The notes: generated by a model from the sequence alone, not told the origin. 56,153 nt of DNA from Acidobacteriota bacterium (GCA_019639215.1 JAHBSH010000006.1:1-56153); one strand, 5' to 3'; numbered from the stretch's first letter, positions 44,228 to 53,620 are shown. Numbers and translations are program-made.

Positions 44228-45082
44228 ATGAAATATTGCCCGACCTGTGACACCCATTATGATGAAGAGATACTTCGCTTTTGCATGAAGGACGGCACGC
44301 CGTTGATCAACGAGGAAGAACCGACCTTTATCCAAATGCCGAGCGAAAGCCTGGAAGATCACATCGAGGACGAACCGGATGAAGTGACCATTGTGCGCAA
44401 ATCGGCGCCGACGCCGATACCACCGCCTGAAATGGACGAAAATGGCGAATTGCTCCCGCCGCCCGTAACGCCATATGAACCGGTTCCGCCTCCGCCGCCG
44501 CGTGAGGATCAGCAGCGAATAGTTGTGCCGATGGCCGCAGAGCGTTCGGAACCGCAGCAGCGTGTCCGAACCGTTCCGTATCAGCAGCCACCGCGAAAGA
44601 CGAATACCTTCCTCGTCGTTCTGCTGACCATGTTTGGAACAACCGTTCTTTTAGGTCTCGGAGCTTTGGGGTTTTGGTTTCTGACAAGAAACACTAATGG
44701 TAACCTGAACGCTAACGTCAATACGAACTTGCCCGATCAGAACATAAACGTTAATTCCAATTTGGGGATTGACGGTAATTTTGATTTCAACAGCTTTAAC
44801 ACCAACAGCAATGTAACGAATACGGCAACACCTACGCCGTCCCCGACAGTTTCGCCGTCGCCAACCCCAACACCGTCGCCTTCCCCATCACCGACTCAGT
44901 CGCCTACACCAAGGCCTTCGCCGACAGCGACGCCCGATGACGACGACGATGATGACGATGTGCCGACACCGCGCCCGACGCCTTCGCGCACACCTACGCC
45001 TCCGGCAACACCGCGACCAACGCTGACACCGATAATAATCAGGCCGGGCGGAAGCCCGACGCCGTCGAATAGGGATAATTAG
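44228..45082 (+). CDS. Zinc-ribbon membrane protein with low-complexity extracellular region
   Basis: A 284-residue protein. The N-terminus [20 protein letters not shown] has C4, C7 and C19 as zinc-ribbon-like ligands. A cytoplasmic Pro/Glu-rich region follows (residues 35-130). A single membrane helix lies at about 135-160 ([20 protein letters not shown]). Outside, the chain is Asn-rich (NxN repeats), then Thr/Pro/Ser-rich, then a run of eight Asp, then another Thr/Pro block. The same MKYCPTCD start is common in Blastocatellia, often ahead of kinase or sensor domains. No enzymatic domain is present. It converges with the subtilase gene, their stops overlapping by four bases. Confidence 0.75.
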   Translation: MKYCPTCDTHYDEEILRFCMKDGTPLINEEEPTFIQMPSESLEDHIEDEPDEVTIVRKSAPTPIPPPEMDENGELLPPPVTPYEPVPPPPPREDQQRIVVPMAAERSEPQQRVRTVPYQQPPRKTNTFLVVLLTMFGTTVLLGLGALGFWFLTRNTNGNLNANVNTNLPDQNINVNSNLGIDGNFDFNSFNTNSNVTNTATPTPSPTVSPSPTPTPSPSPSPTQSPTPRPSPTATPDDDDDDDDVPTPRPTPSRTPTPPATPRPTLTPIIIRPGGSPTPSNRDN

Positions 45083-46458
45083 TTTTCGGAAAAAGCTCTG
45101 GCGGCTTCGACGGCCCGACGCGGGTCGATAACGCCCCAACCCTGCCGGTCAACCTCATAATGCGGCAGCCGCTCAGCGGTTGAGATCAGTATTCTTTTCA
45201 GACTCTGCGGTGAAAGTTTGGGATTTGCCTCGATCATCTGTGCCACCAGTGATGAGACTATCGGTGCGGAAAAAGACGTTCCGTCAACGTATTTATAGTG
45301 TTTGGTAATTACGTGTTCGTGCCTTAATTTTAAGGCGATGATCTGGCGAATGCTGTGAGCAGGCCGGTCAAGAGCAGCGTCAAGCTCAGCATCAACTCCC
45401 GGATGTTCGCGGATGATCTTATGCAGATCTTCATCCTCGCTTTTATCAAGCGTATCAAGAAGAGCTGCTTCCTGAGCGGTTGGCGTGTTTGGCAAGATCG
45501 GGGCCGGAACCCAAATCGACGGAGCGATCACCTCCGGCTTTTGAAATCCATCTACCGTCGGCCCGTAAGAAGAACGATACATACCGCGACGCGCACGGTT
45601 TATCGAATTTTTGTCATCAAGTCCGCCGACGGCTATCGATGACGGAGCACTTGCCGGAGGCACAACAGGATGTCCTGGCAGATGGCCGGAATTTCCCACG
45701 GCGCAGACCACGGCAATGCCTGCTTTTGTACATTCCTCGACCGCTTGCGAAAGCGGATCGCCAAGATAATGCTGTTCGTCATCTCCGCCCGCAGATATAT
45801 TGACAACGCGAATTCGGAACCGCTCTTTGTTTTTGAGAACCCATTCCAGGCCGTCCAGAATATTCTGATCGGTTATGCGTCCTGTGCGGGCAAGCTTTAC
45901 CAAAACCACATCCGAATCAGGCGCCAATCCGCGATAGAATCCGTTCGACAGCGAACCGTTTCCGGCTGCGACAACCGAGGTCATCATTCCGTGCCAGCTG
46001 GCTACGTCCGGCTGAAAGAGCGAATTAAGGTCGCCATCCTCATGTAAAAGGTCGCGATAGCCGATGATGCGGTTCTTCGGTGTGGTCAGATCAACGTGCG
46101 GATAAAATCCCGAATCGAGAAAAGCTATCGTCACGCCCTTGCCCGTGTAGCGATCGTCGGCGTCCAGCCGCAGCGGCGTCGAGAGAACATGCGAGCCGTC
46201 CTTTTGCACGGCGGCGTCCTTTATTATCTCCTCTTTTGCCCTTTCAAAAAGTTTTAGGCATCTGGCACAAACAGCACGAAAATCGACCGTATCCGGAGCA
46301 TTTGCCGAGATCAGCTTTTGCAGATCGTCTTCCAAAACACGAAGCGGGACGAATTCATCCAAGGTCTCGCGCGAACAAACCGGACAAACCGTCTCGCCGC
46401 CGGCAATGTCAGCACTTGTACTCGGCCTGAATATCTGGGGTTTTTCTTGAGGGGACAT
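45079..46458 (-). CDS. S8 subtilisin-like serine protease with N-terminal zinc ribbon
   Basis: A 459-residue protease. The triad is D115 (FLDSGFYPH), H156 (WHGMMTSV) and S395 (DGTSFSAP), with the oxyanion Asn near residue 256 (VGNSG). An insertion of about 60 residues lies between strands near 325-385. Before the catalytic domain, C25/C28 and C64/C67 form two CxxC pairs (CPVC, CARC), a probable zinc ribbon. There is no signal peptide or membrane helix, so the enzyme may be cytoplasmic, unlike most subtilases. I chose ATG 46458 (MSPQEKP); the open frame extends upstream to 46764 but lacks coding character there. Confidence 0.88.
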   Translation of the reverse strand: MSPQEKPQIFRPSTSADIAGGETVCPVCSRETLDEFVPLRVLEDDLQKLISANAPDTVDFRAVCARCLKLFERAKEEIIKDAAVQKDGSHVLSTPLRLDADDRYTGKGVTIAFLDSGFYPHVDLTTPKNRIIGYRDLLHEDGDLNSLFQPDVASWHGMMTSVVAAGNGSLSNGFYRGLAPDSDVVLVKLARTGRITDQNILDGLEWVLKNKERFRIRVVNISAGGDDEQHYLGDPLSQAVEECTKAGIAVVCAVGNSGHLPGHPVVPPASAPSSIAVGGLDDKNSINRARRGMYRSSYGPTVDGFQKPEVIAPSIWVPAPILPNTPTAQEAALLDTLDKSEDEDLHKIIREHPGVDAELDAALDRPAHSIRQIIALKLRHEHVITKHYKYVDGTSFSAPIVSSLVAQMIEANPKLSPQSLKRILISTAERLPHYEVDRQGWGVIDPRRAVEAARAFSEN

Positions 46459-46540
46459 TTTTCGAGGTTTAAGTTTTCCACACTGAAACGTTAAAATCAA
46501 TCGACGGTCTGATACTCTCTGACCGGATCGCAATATCCTG

Positions 46541-47338
46541 ATGAGCGAGATCGCTGAAAATAAAAAAATAGGCATTGCTCTTTCGGGCGGCGGAGCTCGC
46601 GGCTTTGCCCATGTCGGCGTTCTAAAAGCTTTGGTCGAAAATGATATTCCGATAGATGCTATCGCAGGAACATCCGCAGGATCGTTCGTCGGCGGTGCTT
46701 TTGCCTCCGGCCTGGAGGTTGAGCAAATAATCGCGCTTGGGAAAAAGATCGGCTGGTTTGGCATGGCCGGATTTTCCTATTCACCAAAAGGGCTGTTATC
46801 AAATGCTCCGATGGGACGGTTTATCAAGGAATATTTCCCGGTTACGCGGTTTGAAGACCTTAGATCCCCATTTGCCGCCGTCACCTGTGAACTGGCCACA
46901 GGCAAAGAAGTAATATTACGCGACACAGGCGATCTCACTACGGCGATACGGGCAAGCTGTGCCATTCCGGGTGTCTTTCTGCCCGTTGATGATGGCAGCG
47001 GACGGCAGTTGGTTGATGGCGGCGTCACTTCTCCTATGCCGACACGAGCCGTAAAAAAACTTGGTGCAGATGCTGTCATTGCGGTTGATCTGCTCACATG
47101 CGGATCAGATTTCGCTTCCTCACCTTCTACGCTGATAGGAACATTTATTCAGGCAGCTATGATGATGCTTCAGACAGCATCAAAAAATCAGCACTACATG
47201 GCTGACATCATCATCGAACCGCAGATAGCACATATCAGGCCGGACGAAATAAAAAAAATGGACGAGCTTATCGATCTGGGTTACGCAGCGGCAATGGATA
47301 AGATGTCAGAAATAAAGGAACTGACCGGCCGAGCTTGA
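46541..47338 (+). CDS. Patatin-like phospholipase (RssA type)
   Basis: A 265-residue enzyme of the patatin/RssA family. The oxyanion loop is GIALSGGGARGFAHVGVLKA, the nucleophile is S45 in IAGTSAGSFVGG, and the partner Asp is D159 in VDGGVTSPMP. The Ser-Asp dyad hydrolyses acyl esters such as those of phospholipids. The absence of a signal sequence suggests a cytoplasmic or membrane-peripheral site. It is divergent from the subtilase across 82 nt and ends 178 nt before a secreted-protein gene. Confidence 0.9.
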   Translation: MSEIAENKKIGIALSGGGARGFAHVGVLKALVENDIPIDAIAGTSAGSFVGGAFASGLEVEQIIALGKKIGWFGMAGFSYSPKGLLSNAPMGRFIKEYFPVTRFEDLRSPFAAVTCELATGKEVILRDTGDLTTAIRASCAIPGVFLPVDDGSGRQLVDGGVTSPMPTRAVKKLGADAVIAVDLLTCGSDFASSPSTLIGTFIQAAMMMLQTASKNQHYMADIIIEPQIAHIRPDEIKKMDELIDLGYAAAMDKMSEIKELTGRA

Positions 47339-47403
47339 AGCCATTATTTTAGAAGAGGATTCGATACGCTCTGAATGCTTTTACCTCCAACAAGAACAAA
47401 CCA

Positions 47404-47433
47404 TTGAAATTAGTAACACCGACTTGGTATAAT
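47404..47433 (+). promoter_or_regulatory. Promoter of the secreted beta-rich protein gene
   Basis: TTGAAA, an 18-bp spacer and TATAAT, with a TG-like extension (TTGGTATAAT). The start point would be near 47440 with a leader of about 75 nt to the ATG at 47517. Confidence 0.5.
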
Positions 47434-47516
47434 GATCTTGGCTAGATCGAAAGCCACAACCACACCTCCCGCCCACTGAATTTCTTTTCTAAATAGACCT
47501 TATTCTAAACGAGATT

Positions 47517-49007
47517 ATGAAGTGCCATTCATTTGCAAAATTTTGGGCGCTCAATAATGTAGGGAGACTAAAGAGCATAGACCTTAAAAGCATTAGATCC
47601 GTAATGTTAGCGTGTTTGATGTCAACTCTACTCGCATTGCAGCCTTGTGTCACATATGCCCAAAGAGCGATCCAAAACCCGAGCGTCGAAGCCCCTGCCA
47701 TCGCAAACAACACATATCATCGTATATCAGAAGGAACGCTGACCGGATGGCTTACAACACACCCTCTTTTGACGTGCGCCGTCGGCCCCGAAACATGTAG
47801 GCCGATAGAAAGGTGGGGAACGGGCTTTAATAGTGTCAATGCAGCTGCAGGTGCGGGCAACGCCTTTGTAGAGCTGAATGCCGAGGCAATTTCAATGATC
47901 TATCAGCCTATCTGCATGACGAACGGAGAGTCTTTCGATTTCTCATTTCTCCATCGCGGAAGAAGCAGTGATACTACGGCTGATGTGGCTGACTTCCGCA
48001 TAGGAATACCGACAGGCCTTCCTGATGGCTCAAAACCGGCTGATTCTTACAATTACCCGATCCTTCGGGTCTCAACAGCAAATGACGGTAACCCGAACGG
48101 CCAGGCCATTCCGCCGGGCGGAAGCAGTATGCTGACGACAAACAGAACCAATGTCAGTGCTGGAAACGGCTGGCGTCGCTACGGGGGCAGATATCTTTAT
48201 ACAGGACCGACACAGGTGGTCAATCTGGGATTTTCCGCAGTTTCTACAGCAGGCGGAAACGTAACGATCGGTAATTTCATCGATGACTGGAACATACAGC
48301 TTGCTCCGTATGTCGAAGCGGCAGCAGTTGATACAGCGGCACTTGAGGGCAGCTCCGGCGGAAGCCATACACCGGCGAATGGAAGCCGACCTGCGCTCCG
48401 CATCAGTGGAACGGTCGGGACAGGCGGAGCAATGGTTACAGTGAATGTAATAGGAGGCACCGGTATTGCAGGTTTTGATTACAGCATGACCGAGCCATTC
48501 GCTTTCGGAAATACCACGAACAGCGTTCTTATTTCAATACCTGCGGGCACTTACGACGGTGTCAACACTGGTGTCTTCAATCTGCCATTCTCAACCAACG
48601 GCGACACTGTTATTGAATCAAACAGGACCGTTGAGTTTGAGGTGGGGTCAGTAAGCGGAAATGCCGTATTGGCCAGCCTCGGTTCGTGCGGCCAGGCCCC
48701 GATAACGCAATTTACTCATACTATAGTTGATGATGACATGCCTAGTTCATCAGGCATTACCGTCACAGGCAGGGTTTTGGAATCGGCAGGCAGAGGTATA
48801 AGCCAGGCAAAAGTGATCCTAACCGACAGTGAAGGAAATATCAGAAACGTCTCAACGAACGGTTTCGGTTATTTCCAGTTTGAAAGTCTGAAGGCAGGAG
48901 AAACGTTCATCGTGTCAGTTTCCAGCCGACGCCACACTTTCCGGGAATCGACCCGGGTCTTTATGGCTGACGGACTGATCGAAGAGATCGTCTTTACAGC
49001 TAATTGA
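47517..49007 (+). CDS. Secreted beta-rich protein with carboxypeptidase-regulatory-like C-terminus
   Basis: A 496-residue protein. The signal sequence is internal to a long N-terminus (MLACLMSTLLALQPCVTYAQ at residues 30-49); a downstream ATG near residue 30 is an alternative start. Residues 50-260 form a jelly-roll-like domain with paired cysteines (LLTCAVGPETC, YQPICM), possibly carbohydrate-binding. A Calx-beta-like segment follows (TNGDTVIESNRTVEFEVGSV). The C-terminal 80 residues (TVTGRVLESAGRGISQAKVI, GYFQFESLKAGETFIVSVSS) are a carboxypeptidase-regulatory-like domain. It is probably an exported adhesin or surface protein. A strong terminator follows. Confidence 0.75.
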   Translation: MKCHSFAKFWALNNVGRLKSIDLKSIRSVMLACLMSTLLALQPCVTYAQRAIQNPSVEAPAIANNTYHRISEGTLTGWLTTHPLLTCAVGPETCRPIERWGTGFNSVNAAAGAGNAFVELNAEAISMIYQPICMTNGESFDFSFLHRGRSSDTTADVADFRIGIPTGLPDGSKPADSYNYPILRVSTANDGNPNGQAIPPGGSSMLTTNRTNVSAGNGWRRYGGRYLYTGPTQVVNLGFSAVSTAGGNVTIGNFIDDWNIQLAPYVEAAAVDTAALEGSSGGSHTPANGSRPALRISGTVGTGGAMVTVNVIGGTGIAGFDYSMTEPFAFGNTTNSVLISIPAGTYDGVNTGVFNLPFSTNGDTVIESNRTVEFEVGSVSGNAVLASLGSCGQAPITQFTHTIVDDDMPSSSGITVTGRVLESAGRGISQAKVILTDSEGNIRNVSTNGFGYFQFESLKAGETFIVSVSSRRHTFRESTRVFMADGLIEEIVFTAN

Positions 49008-49031
49008 TCTGGTTCGCCGATCTATTGAAAG

Positions 49032-49095
49032 CGCGAATGTCCGTTTTAGGCTCTGTTCAGGGCAGCTCGGGCATTCGCGTCTTTTTGTTTTTGCC
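49032..49095 (+). terminator. Terminator of the secreted beta-rich protein gene
   Basis: CGCGAATG / CATTCGCG form an 8-bp stem around a 32-nt loop that can itself pair in part, followed by TCTTTTTGTTTTT. Confidence 0.75.
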
Positions 49096-49314
49096 GGTGA
49101 TCTTTCGTCGCAAAACACTCATAAATCGTAAAAACGGGTTTGCCAAACGGTAAGAACGCCATCATCATTAAGAACAGTTGGTCCTTCTCTCGCGCATCGA
49201 CGGTGATGCGCCCCGTAACGATTTGGTTTTGTTCGACGGCGTTTGGAAGTTCGAGGGCAGGTTGGTAATTGGTACAGAAGCGGCTCTTGAGAACAGGCTT
49301 TCCAAGCCGGATAT

Positions 49315-49343
49315 TTGCGGACAGACCGTAACCCAAATATAGA
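49315..49343 (+). promoter_or_regulatory. Candidate promoter of the RRM gene
   Basis: TTGCGG, a 17-bp spacer and TATAGA, giving a leader of about 60 nt. The leader contains a short dyad GACG ... CGTC near 49371-49387. Confidence 0.35.
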
Positions 49344-49409
49344 TCATGGCGCCGAACTTCTTTTTAAGCTGACGGAAATATTACGTCGGTTAAGGAAAAA
49401 CGCATATTT

Positions 49410-49739
49410 ATGTCAATGAAACTTTACGTTGGAAATCTTTCTTTCCAAACTTCAAACTTTGATCTTCAGGAACTCTTTTCAACTGTCGGTACTGTAGAAT
49501 CAGCTACTGTTGTCGAAGATCGTGAAACAGGACGTTCACGTGGTTTTGGTTTTGTCGAAATGGCAACCAAAGAAGATGGCGAAAAAGCCATTGCAGAACT
49601 GAACGGAACTGAGCAGAACGGACGTGAGATCAAGGTCAACGAAGCAAAGCCCCGTGAAAATCGCGGATTTGGCGGTGGCGGCGGTGGAAACCGCGGCGGC
49701 GGTGGCGGCTACGGCGGTGGCGGACGCAATCGCTGGTAA
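49410..49739 (+). CDS. RNA-binding RRM protein with Gly-rich tail
   Basis: A 109-residue RNA-binding protein. RNP2 is LYVGNLSF (residues 4-11) and RNP1 is RGFGFVEM (about residues 44-51). One RRM fold fills residues 1-80, then a Gly/Arg/Tyr-rich tail (GGGGGNRGGGGGYGGGGRNR). This matches cold-inducible Rbp proteins of bacteria and cyanobacteria, which bind single-stranded RNA; the expression signal cannot be read here. TAAGGA precedes the start. ATG 49416 is a possible alternative. A strong terminator follows. Confidence 0.95.
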   Translation: MSMKLYVGNLSFQTSNFDLQELFSTVGTVESATVVEDRETGRSRGFGFVEMATKEDGEKAIAELNGTEQNGREIKVNEAKPRENRGFGGGGGGNRGGGGGYGGGGRNRW

Positions 49740-49755
49740 GTTAAGTGATTACAAG

Positions 49756-49786
49756 AAAAGCGGCAGTCATAGACAGCCGCTTTTTT
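49756..49786 (+). terminator. Terminator of the RRM gene
   Basis: AAAAGCGGC / GCCGCTTTTTT with an 11-nt loop, 17 nt past the stop codon; a textbook intrinsic terminator. Confidence 0.85.
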
Positions 49787-49806
49787 GCGCCCAAAATATG
49801 GATCCT

Positions 49807-50343
49807 TTATGGCCTCTTGCGGGAACGGCTCTTTGTAGAAGGTTTCTTTGTCTGTGTAAATCCTGATGCTGCCGGGATCGAAACTGGTCGTTTTATGTCA
49901 AATTCAACACTCTTTTTGACCTCGCCATTGATCAGGATCTCTGCCCGATAGCGTCCGGCGACCCACAGCTTGTGCGGCCTGCCTGAAAAGTTCACACGCC
50001 TCTCGCCCTGATTTGTCGTATATGCGGTCGTTACGACCCTGGAATCTTTTTTTACTCCGGGAACATTTGCCGCGACAAAATTGAGCGTAACCGTCACCGG
50101 ATCGCCGCCATTTAGCTCAATTATGCAGAAGATCGGAATGTCAGTAACCAGAAATTCCTCTACCGGATCACCGGCTTCGCCTTCGGCGTTCGCTCTGGCC
50201 AGATAGATCGATTCGATCACATCATCTGCATCGGCGGGAACTTGCCCGGTAATGCCAGAAAAGGCTGCGGCGATGAACAAAAACGCTACTGACAACACTG
50301 TCTTGGGGGAAATTAGCTGCTTCACAGTATCTTTGAGACCCAA
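49807..50343 (-). CDS. Secreted hypothetical protein
   Basis: A 178-residue protein with a signal peptide (KTVLSVAFLFIAAAFSGITG, cleavage near QVPAD). The mature part has strands consistent with a beta-sandwich (DPVTVTLNFVAANVPGVKKD, RRVNFSGRPHKLWVAGRYRA, EILINGEVKKSVEFDI), much like immunoglobulin-like appended domains. The C-terminal tail is Lys/Arg/Ser-rich (TKKPSTKSRSRKRP). No family was recognised. It is 27 nt downstream of the VanW-glycosyltransferase gene on the same strand, so it is probably co-transcribed and may act in the same envelope process. Confidence 0.65.
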   Translation of the reverse strand: MGLKDTVKQLISPKTVLSVAFLFIAAAFSGITGQVPADADDVIESIYLARANAEGEAGDPVEEFLVTDIPIFCIIELNGGDPVTVTLNFVAANVPGVKKDSRVVTTAYTTNQGERRVNFSGRPHKLWVAGRYRAEILINGEVKKSVEFDIKRPVSIPAASGFTQTKKPSTKSRSRKRP

Positions 50344-50370
50344 AACAATGGTTTGGTTGCATCGGCTGCA

Positions 50371-52119
50371 TTATTTACAGGAACCTAATAGCCTGTTGAT
50401 CTCTTTTCGTAGAGCAGGAGCATCTCCGGTAGGCACTATACTTATACCAGCAATGCCCGAAACACCGCAGGCATCTGACGCAATAACGGGAATTCCTGAT
50501 GCCGCCGCCAAAATGAGTCGCCTTGGGCGATGCTCCACAAAAGCCGGAAGAACGACCAAGTCTGCCTTTTCGAGATCATCATCAGTTCCGCGAACCACGT
50601 CGAGGCCGATCCAGAAATCCTGTGATTCGATGTAAGGGCCAAAGGTGATCAAACGAACATCCAGATCTTTAAGGGCTTCACGAAGCTCATAGCAGCCTTT
50701 TCTGCCGACGGTTGATGCAGGAAAGACCAGCGTCGGCTTATCTTTACCGTTCTGTACGCCTTTGCCCGCCGCGGGTTGATGCCATGGCAGAAGATCTGCT
50801 TTTTCCCCAAACATTTCCGCAACTGCCGTATGCGGCGTAATGATTCGGTGGGCATTTGCCAATGCTTCTTTTTCGGCCTCAATCAATCTTGTATCAGCAC
50901 GAAAATCTCCAAGCGTCGTGCTTTGCGGATGAAGGCCGGCAGCAACATCCAAACGGCGTTGGATTTCCCACATCGGCAGCGAGCTCATCAATACATCGAA
51001 CGTGCGTCCGCCAAGATGTCCGCCTGCCCACAGAAAAGGCAAAAGGTTCTGCTGGACAACAACATGCAAAACGTCATAGCTCAGTTTTTTCGCATAGCTT
51101 TCCGCCAATCTGCGGTACATTTCCAACAAATTTCTCTGCCGCGCGGCACCTTGGGCCGAAAGTTTCCGCGAACGATATGACCTTATCGCCGTCACCGCAA
51201 GGCTCTGCCTGATAGACGAAAATCCGCCGGTCGTCCACGCATAATTAGCTTTTTTGAAACGCTTGCCGTCAAGGGGTATCAATAACGCGTCTGCGGCATG
51301 TCTTGATGTTTTGACATACTCGTCAAATTCCGGAGTTCTTTCATCTAAAAGCCATGCCGTTTTGCCAAAATCGGCCGTGCTTGGCTCCTTAACAACGCGG
51401 TGACAATCATCGACACCACACGTCGCACACGAACCGATCTCTGCAACCAAGGAATTGTTTCTGCTTATCTGATAAAGCTGTTTCTCAGTGATCTTTTTAC
51501 CGCGAAAACGAACGGTAAGTTTCTCGGCATCGAGAAAAGCCTCGATACGGAAAGGGTTTGGAGAACGAAATCTCAGATCGATGTAGTTCCAAAAAACGGT
51601 CGCATCGCGGCCCGTTTCCGCAAGCGACCCCGCAATGACCTGAGTGTGTGCATGCCGTTCGACGATCTCAAAATTTGCCTGTAATGCAGCGTCATACAGA
51701 GCATTGGAAAGCTGGCATAATCCGCCACCGATGTTTGGTATGATACAGCCTTCGCGCAGTTCCCTGCCGCGAACATATCCCCGTCGCCTGACCGCTCGGC
51801 CGACCTGCCGCCAAAAGCTGAACGTCTCTCCGGCCTTTATCTCGACCCCGTTTATGGCTCGTATTGCAAGACGCAGATTATGTATCTTTCCCGCAACAAG
51901 AAACCGCTCTTCCGGTTCGGTCTCTGTCCAAAGCGGCGTAGCGGATTCAGCTATCACCGCATCGGTCAGCATCGTCGTGCCGGCGGCGTATTTTGCAGGC
52001 CGGTCAATAAAGGTATCCGTTATAAAACGGCGCCCCTGCAATAACGTCGCCTTTGCACGAAAGACGGCTGAATCCAACCGGGTCGGAACTGAAGATGTCG
52101 GGGCATTGCTATTGGTCAT
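50371..52119 (-). CDS. VanW-domain / glycosyltransferase fusion protein
   Basis: A 582-residue protein with two parts. Residues about 70-240 are a VanW domain: FSFWRQVGRAVRRRGYVRGR, then IPNIGGGLCQLSNALYDAAL, ending in a C-x2-C-x4-CH cluster (C231, C234, C239, H240) typical of the family. From about residue 290 the chain becomes a GT-B-like glycosyltransferase: NLLEMYRRLAESYAKKLSYD, then PTLVFPASTVGRKGCYELRE and IPVIASDACGVSGI with a following donor-site-like loop. VanW was named from vancomycin-resistance clusters; its biochemical role is unknown. The fusion suggests a joint job in cell-surface glycan synthesis. No membrane helix was seen. Confidence 0.8.
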   Translation of the reverse strand: MTNSNAPTSSVPTRLDSAVFRAKATLLQGRRFITDTFIDRPAKYAAGTTMLTDAVIAESATPLWTETEPEERFLVAGKIHNLRLAIRAINGVEIKAGETFSFWRQVGRAVRRRGYVRGRELREGCIIPNIGGGLCQLSNALYDAALQANFEIVERHAHTQVIAGSLAETGRDATVFWNYIDLRFRSPNPFRIEAFLDAEKLTVRFRGKKITEKQLYQISRNNSLVAEIGSCATCGVDDCHRVVKEPSTADFGKTAWLLDERTPEFDEYVKTSRHAADALLIPLDGKRFKKANYAWTTGGFSSIRQSLAVTAIRSYRSRKLSAQGAARQRNLLEMYRRLAESYAKKLSYDVLHVVVQQNLLPFLWAGGHLGGRTFDVLMSSLPMWEIQRRLDVAAGLHPQSTTLGDFRADTRLIEAEKEALANAHRIITPHTAVAEMFGEKADLLPWHQPAAGKGVQNGKDKPTLVFPASTVGRKGCYELREALKDLDVRLITFGPYIESQDFWIGLDVVRGTDDDLEKADLVVLPAFVEHRPRRLILAAASGIPVIASDACGVSGIAGISIVPTGDAPALRKEINRLLGSCK

Positions 52120-52213
52120 ACATACGCACGGAAATTATCATCATTGATAATGAACTAAAAACCCTTTCCCTTGCAATGATTTGGCCGCCATGATGTTATA
52201 ATCCGGCAATCGG

Positions 52214-53536
52214 ATGCGATTCGTCTTTTCCAGCAGATTCTATATACTCCTTGCTCTTGGCCTGGTACCGCTTTCGGCTTCGTGGAATTTCCCGTCGTTG
52301 CGGATCGCGGTGCTTGTATATGATATCGCTCTCATCGCCGCAGCTTTGGCGGACTATTTCATCAGCCGAAAGCTGCCCGAAGGCTTTTCCATGCGGCGCG
52401 AATTTGACCGCCGCTTTGCCATCGGCGACCCGACCACGGTCACGCTTCACATCGACAATGAAACCTCAAACGCCATCAGATGCCGGATCAAGGACGAATA
52501 TCCTGCTGATATGAGTTTGGACGAGGACAGACAAGCTGAGGTAGAGATACCGGCTCGGCGTCACGCAACATTCACATATAAACTAACGCCGCCAAAACGC
52601 GGCAGATATGAATTTGGCACAACTGCGGTCAGGTTCCTTTCAAAACTCGGTCTGGTATGGTGTCAGGCTCAGGCAGGCTCGGCCCAAAGCGTGAAGGTCT
52701 ATCCGAACATGCGCCGAGCGCGTGAAATGGAGCTGAAAGCCCTTGGCAATCAATCGTTTACGGCGGTGCAAAGAAAGGCCATCCGACGCGGCGAAGGACG
52801 CGAGTTCGAATCAATGCGTGATTACGTTCGCGGTGACGAGCTTCGCCATGTTTCGTGGACGGCAACGGCCCGCCGGTCTAAACTGACCACACGCCAATAT
52901 CAGATAGAACGCGACCAGACCGTTCTGATAGCGATAGACGCAGGCCGCCTGATGACCGGCCGCATAGACAACGAGACAAAATTTGACACGGCGATACACG
53001 CCGCATTGGCACTGATGTCAGCAGCGGCAAGAGCGGGCGACAACGCGGGCATAATCGTTTTTGGCAGGCGGGTGAATAAATACATTCCGCCAAAACGCGG
53101 CATCGAACACCTTGATGCCGTTCTCGAGGCTTTGTATGACACAGAGCCGGAACTTATCGAGCCTTCTTATGCCAGGGCGTTTCAGTTTGCGGCCTCAAAT
53201 ATGAAAAAGCGGGCGTTCGTTGTCATCCTCACAGACCTTGTGGACAAGGACAGCTCGCAGGATCTGATAAGGTCGCTCAAATTGCTGCGTCCGCGCCACC
53301 TTCCGCTGGTTGCGACGATAGGCGACCGCGACCTGAACGCCGTCGTAAGCTCAAAACCCAATGACATCCGCGAGGTTTTCAAACAATCAGCCGCTGAGGA
53401 AATAATTCACCAGCGTGAATCAGCTCTCCGGCTGGTCGAATCGCTCGGCGGACTTGCCCTGGACGTGACCACCCAAACCCTCGGGCCAAGGCTTTTGGAA
53501 AGCTATCTAAGAGTGAAGGAAAGAGGATTGCTGTAA
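52214..53536 (+). CDS. DUF58 domain-containing protein
   Basis: A 440-residue protein. N-terminal hydrophobic segments (about residues 5-60) anchor it in the membrane. A beta-sandwich follows (RFAIGDPTTVTLHIDNETSN, ARRHATFTYKLTPPKRGRYE). The DUF58 core is seen as GEGREFESMRDYVRGDELRH then WTATARRSKL. A von Willebrand A-like domain follows, with QTVLIAIDAGRLMTG at the metal-site region. DUF58 proteins usually pair with a MoxR ATPase, which is not next to this gene. A SpoIIM-family gene, a frequent companion, lies on the other side of a toxin-antitoxin pair. Confidence 0.88.
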   Translation: MRFVFSSRFYILLALGLVPLSASWNFPSLRIAVLVYDIALIAAALADYFISRKLPEGFSMRREFDRRFAIGDPTTVTLHIDNETSNAIRCRIKDEYPADMSLDEDRQAEVEIPARRHATFTYKLTPPKRGRYEFGTTAVRFLSKLGLVWCQAQAGSAQSVKVYPNMRRAREMELKALGNQSFTAVQRKAIRRGEGREFESMRDYVRGDELRHVSWTATARRSKLTTRQYQIERDQTVLIAIDAGRLMTGRIDNETKFDTAIHAALALMSAAARAGDNAGIIVFGRRVNKYIPPKRGIEHLDAVLEALYDTEPELIEPSYARAFQFAASNMKKRAFVVILTDLVDKDSSQDLIRSLKLLRPRHLPLVATIGDRDLNAVVSSKPNDIREVFKQSAAEEIIHQRESALRLVESLGGLALDVTTQTLGPRLLESYLRVKERGLL

Positions 53537-53555
53537 ACAGTTTGTAGAAATATTG

Positions 53556-53584
53556 TTGTTCTTTCACCCCTGTTTGACTATGAT
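53556..53584 (+). promoter_or_regulatory. Candidate promoter of the ParE/RelE toxin-antitoxin pair
   Basis: TTGTTC, a 17-bp spacer and TATGAT, with a leader of about 30 nt to the antitoxin ATG. Confidence 0.35.
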
Positions 53585-53620
53585 GTTCCTACGACTTGAT
53601 CTGAAAAAAAGGTGCGAATT

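Larger units (their letters stand above)
49008..49409. other. Intergenic stretch: terminator, then RRM gene promoter
   Basis: 402 bp without a supported gene. It begins with the terminator of the secreted-protein gene (49032-49095) and ends with a candidate promoter for the RRM gene. A minus-strand open frame at 49046-49336 (96 codons, TTG start) overlaps both and has no recognisable family, so I do not call it. Confidence 0.5.

Noticed and set aside
44840..45070. Repetitive CCGTCG/CCGACG-type DNA considered as a tandem-repeat or CRISPR-like array
   Set aside because: It encodes a continuous Thr/Pro/Ser/Asp-rich tail in frame; units are irregular and have no spacers.
46459..46764. N-terminal extension of the subtilase frame
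   Set aside because: The extension overlaps the divergent patatin gene and has no domain or signal character; the ATG at 46458 is a better start.
49046..49336. Minus-strand open frame of 96 codons between the secreted protein and RRM genes
   Set aside because: TTG start without ribosome site, overlaps a strong + strand terminator and the RRM promoter region, and no family features.
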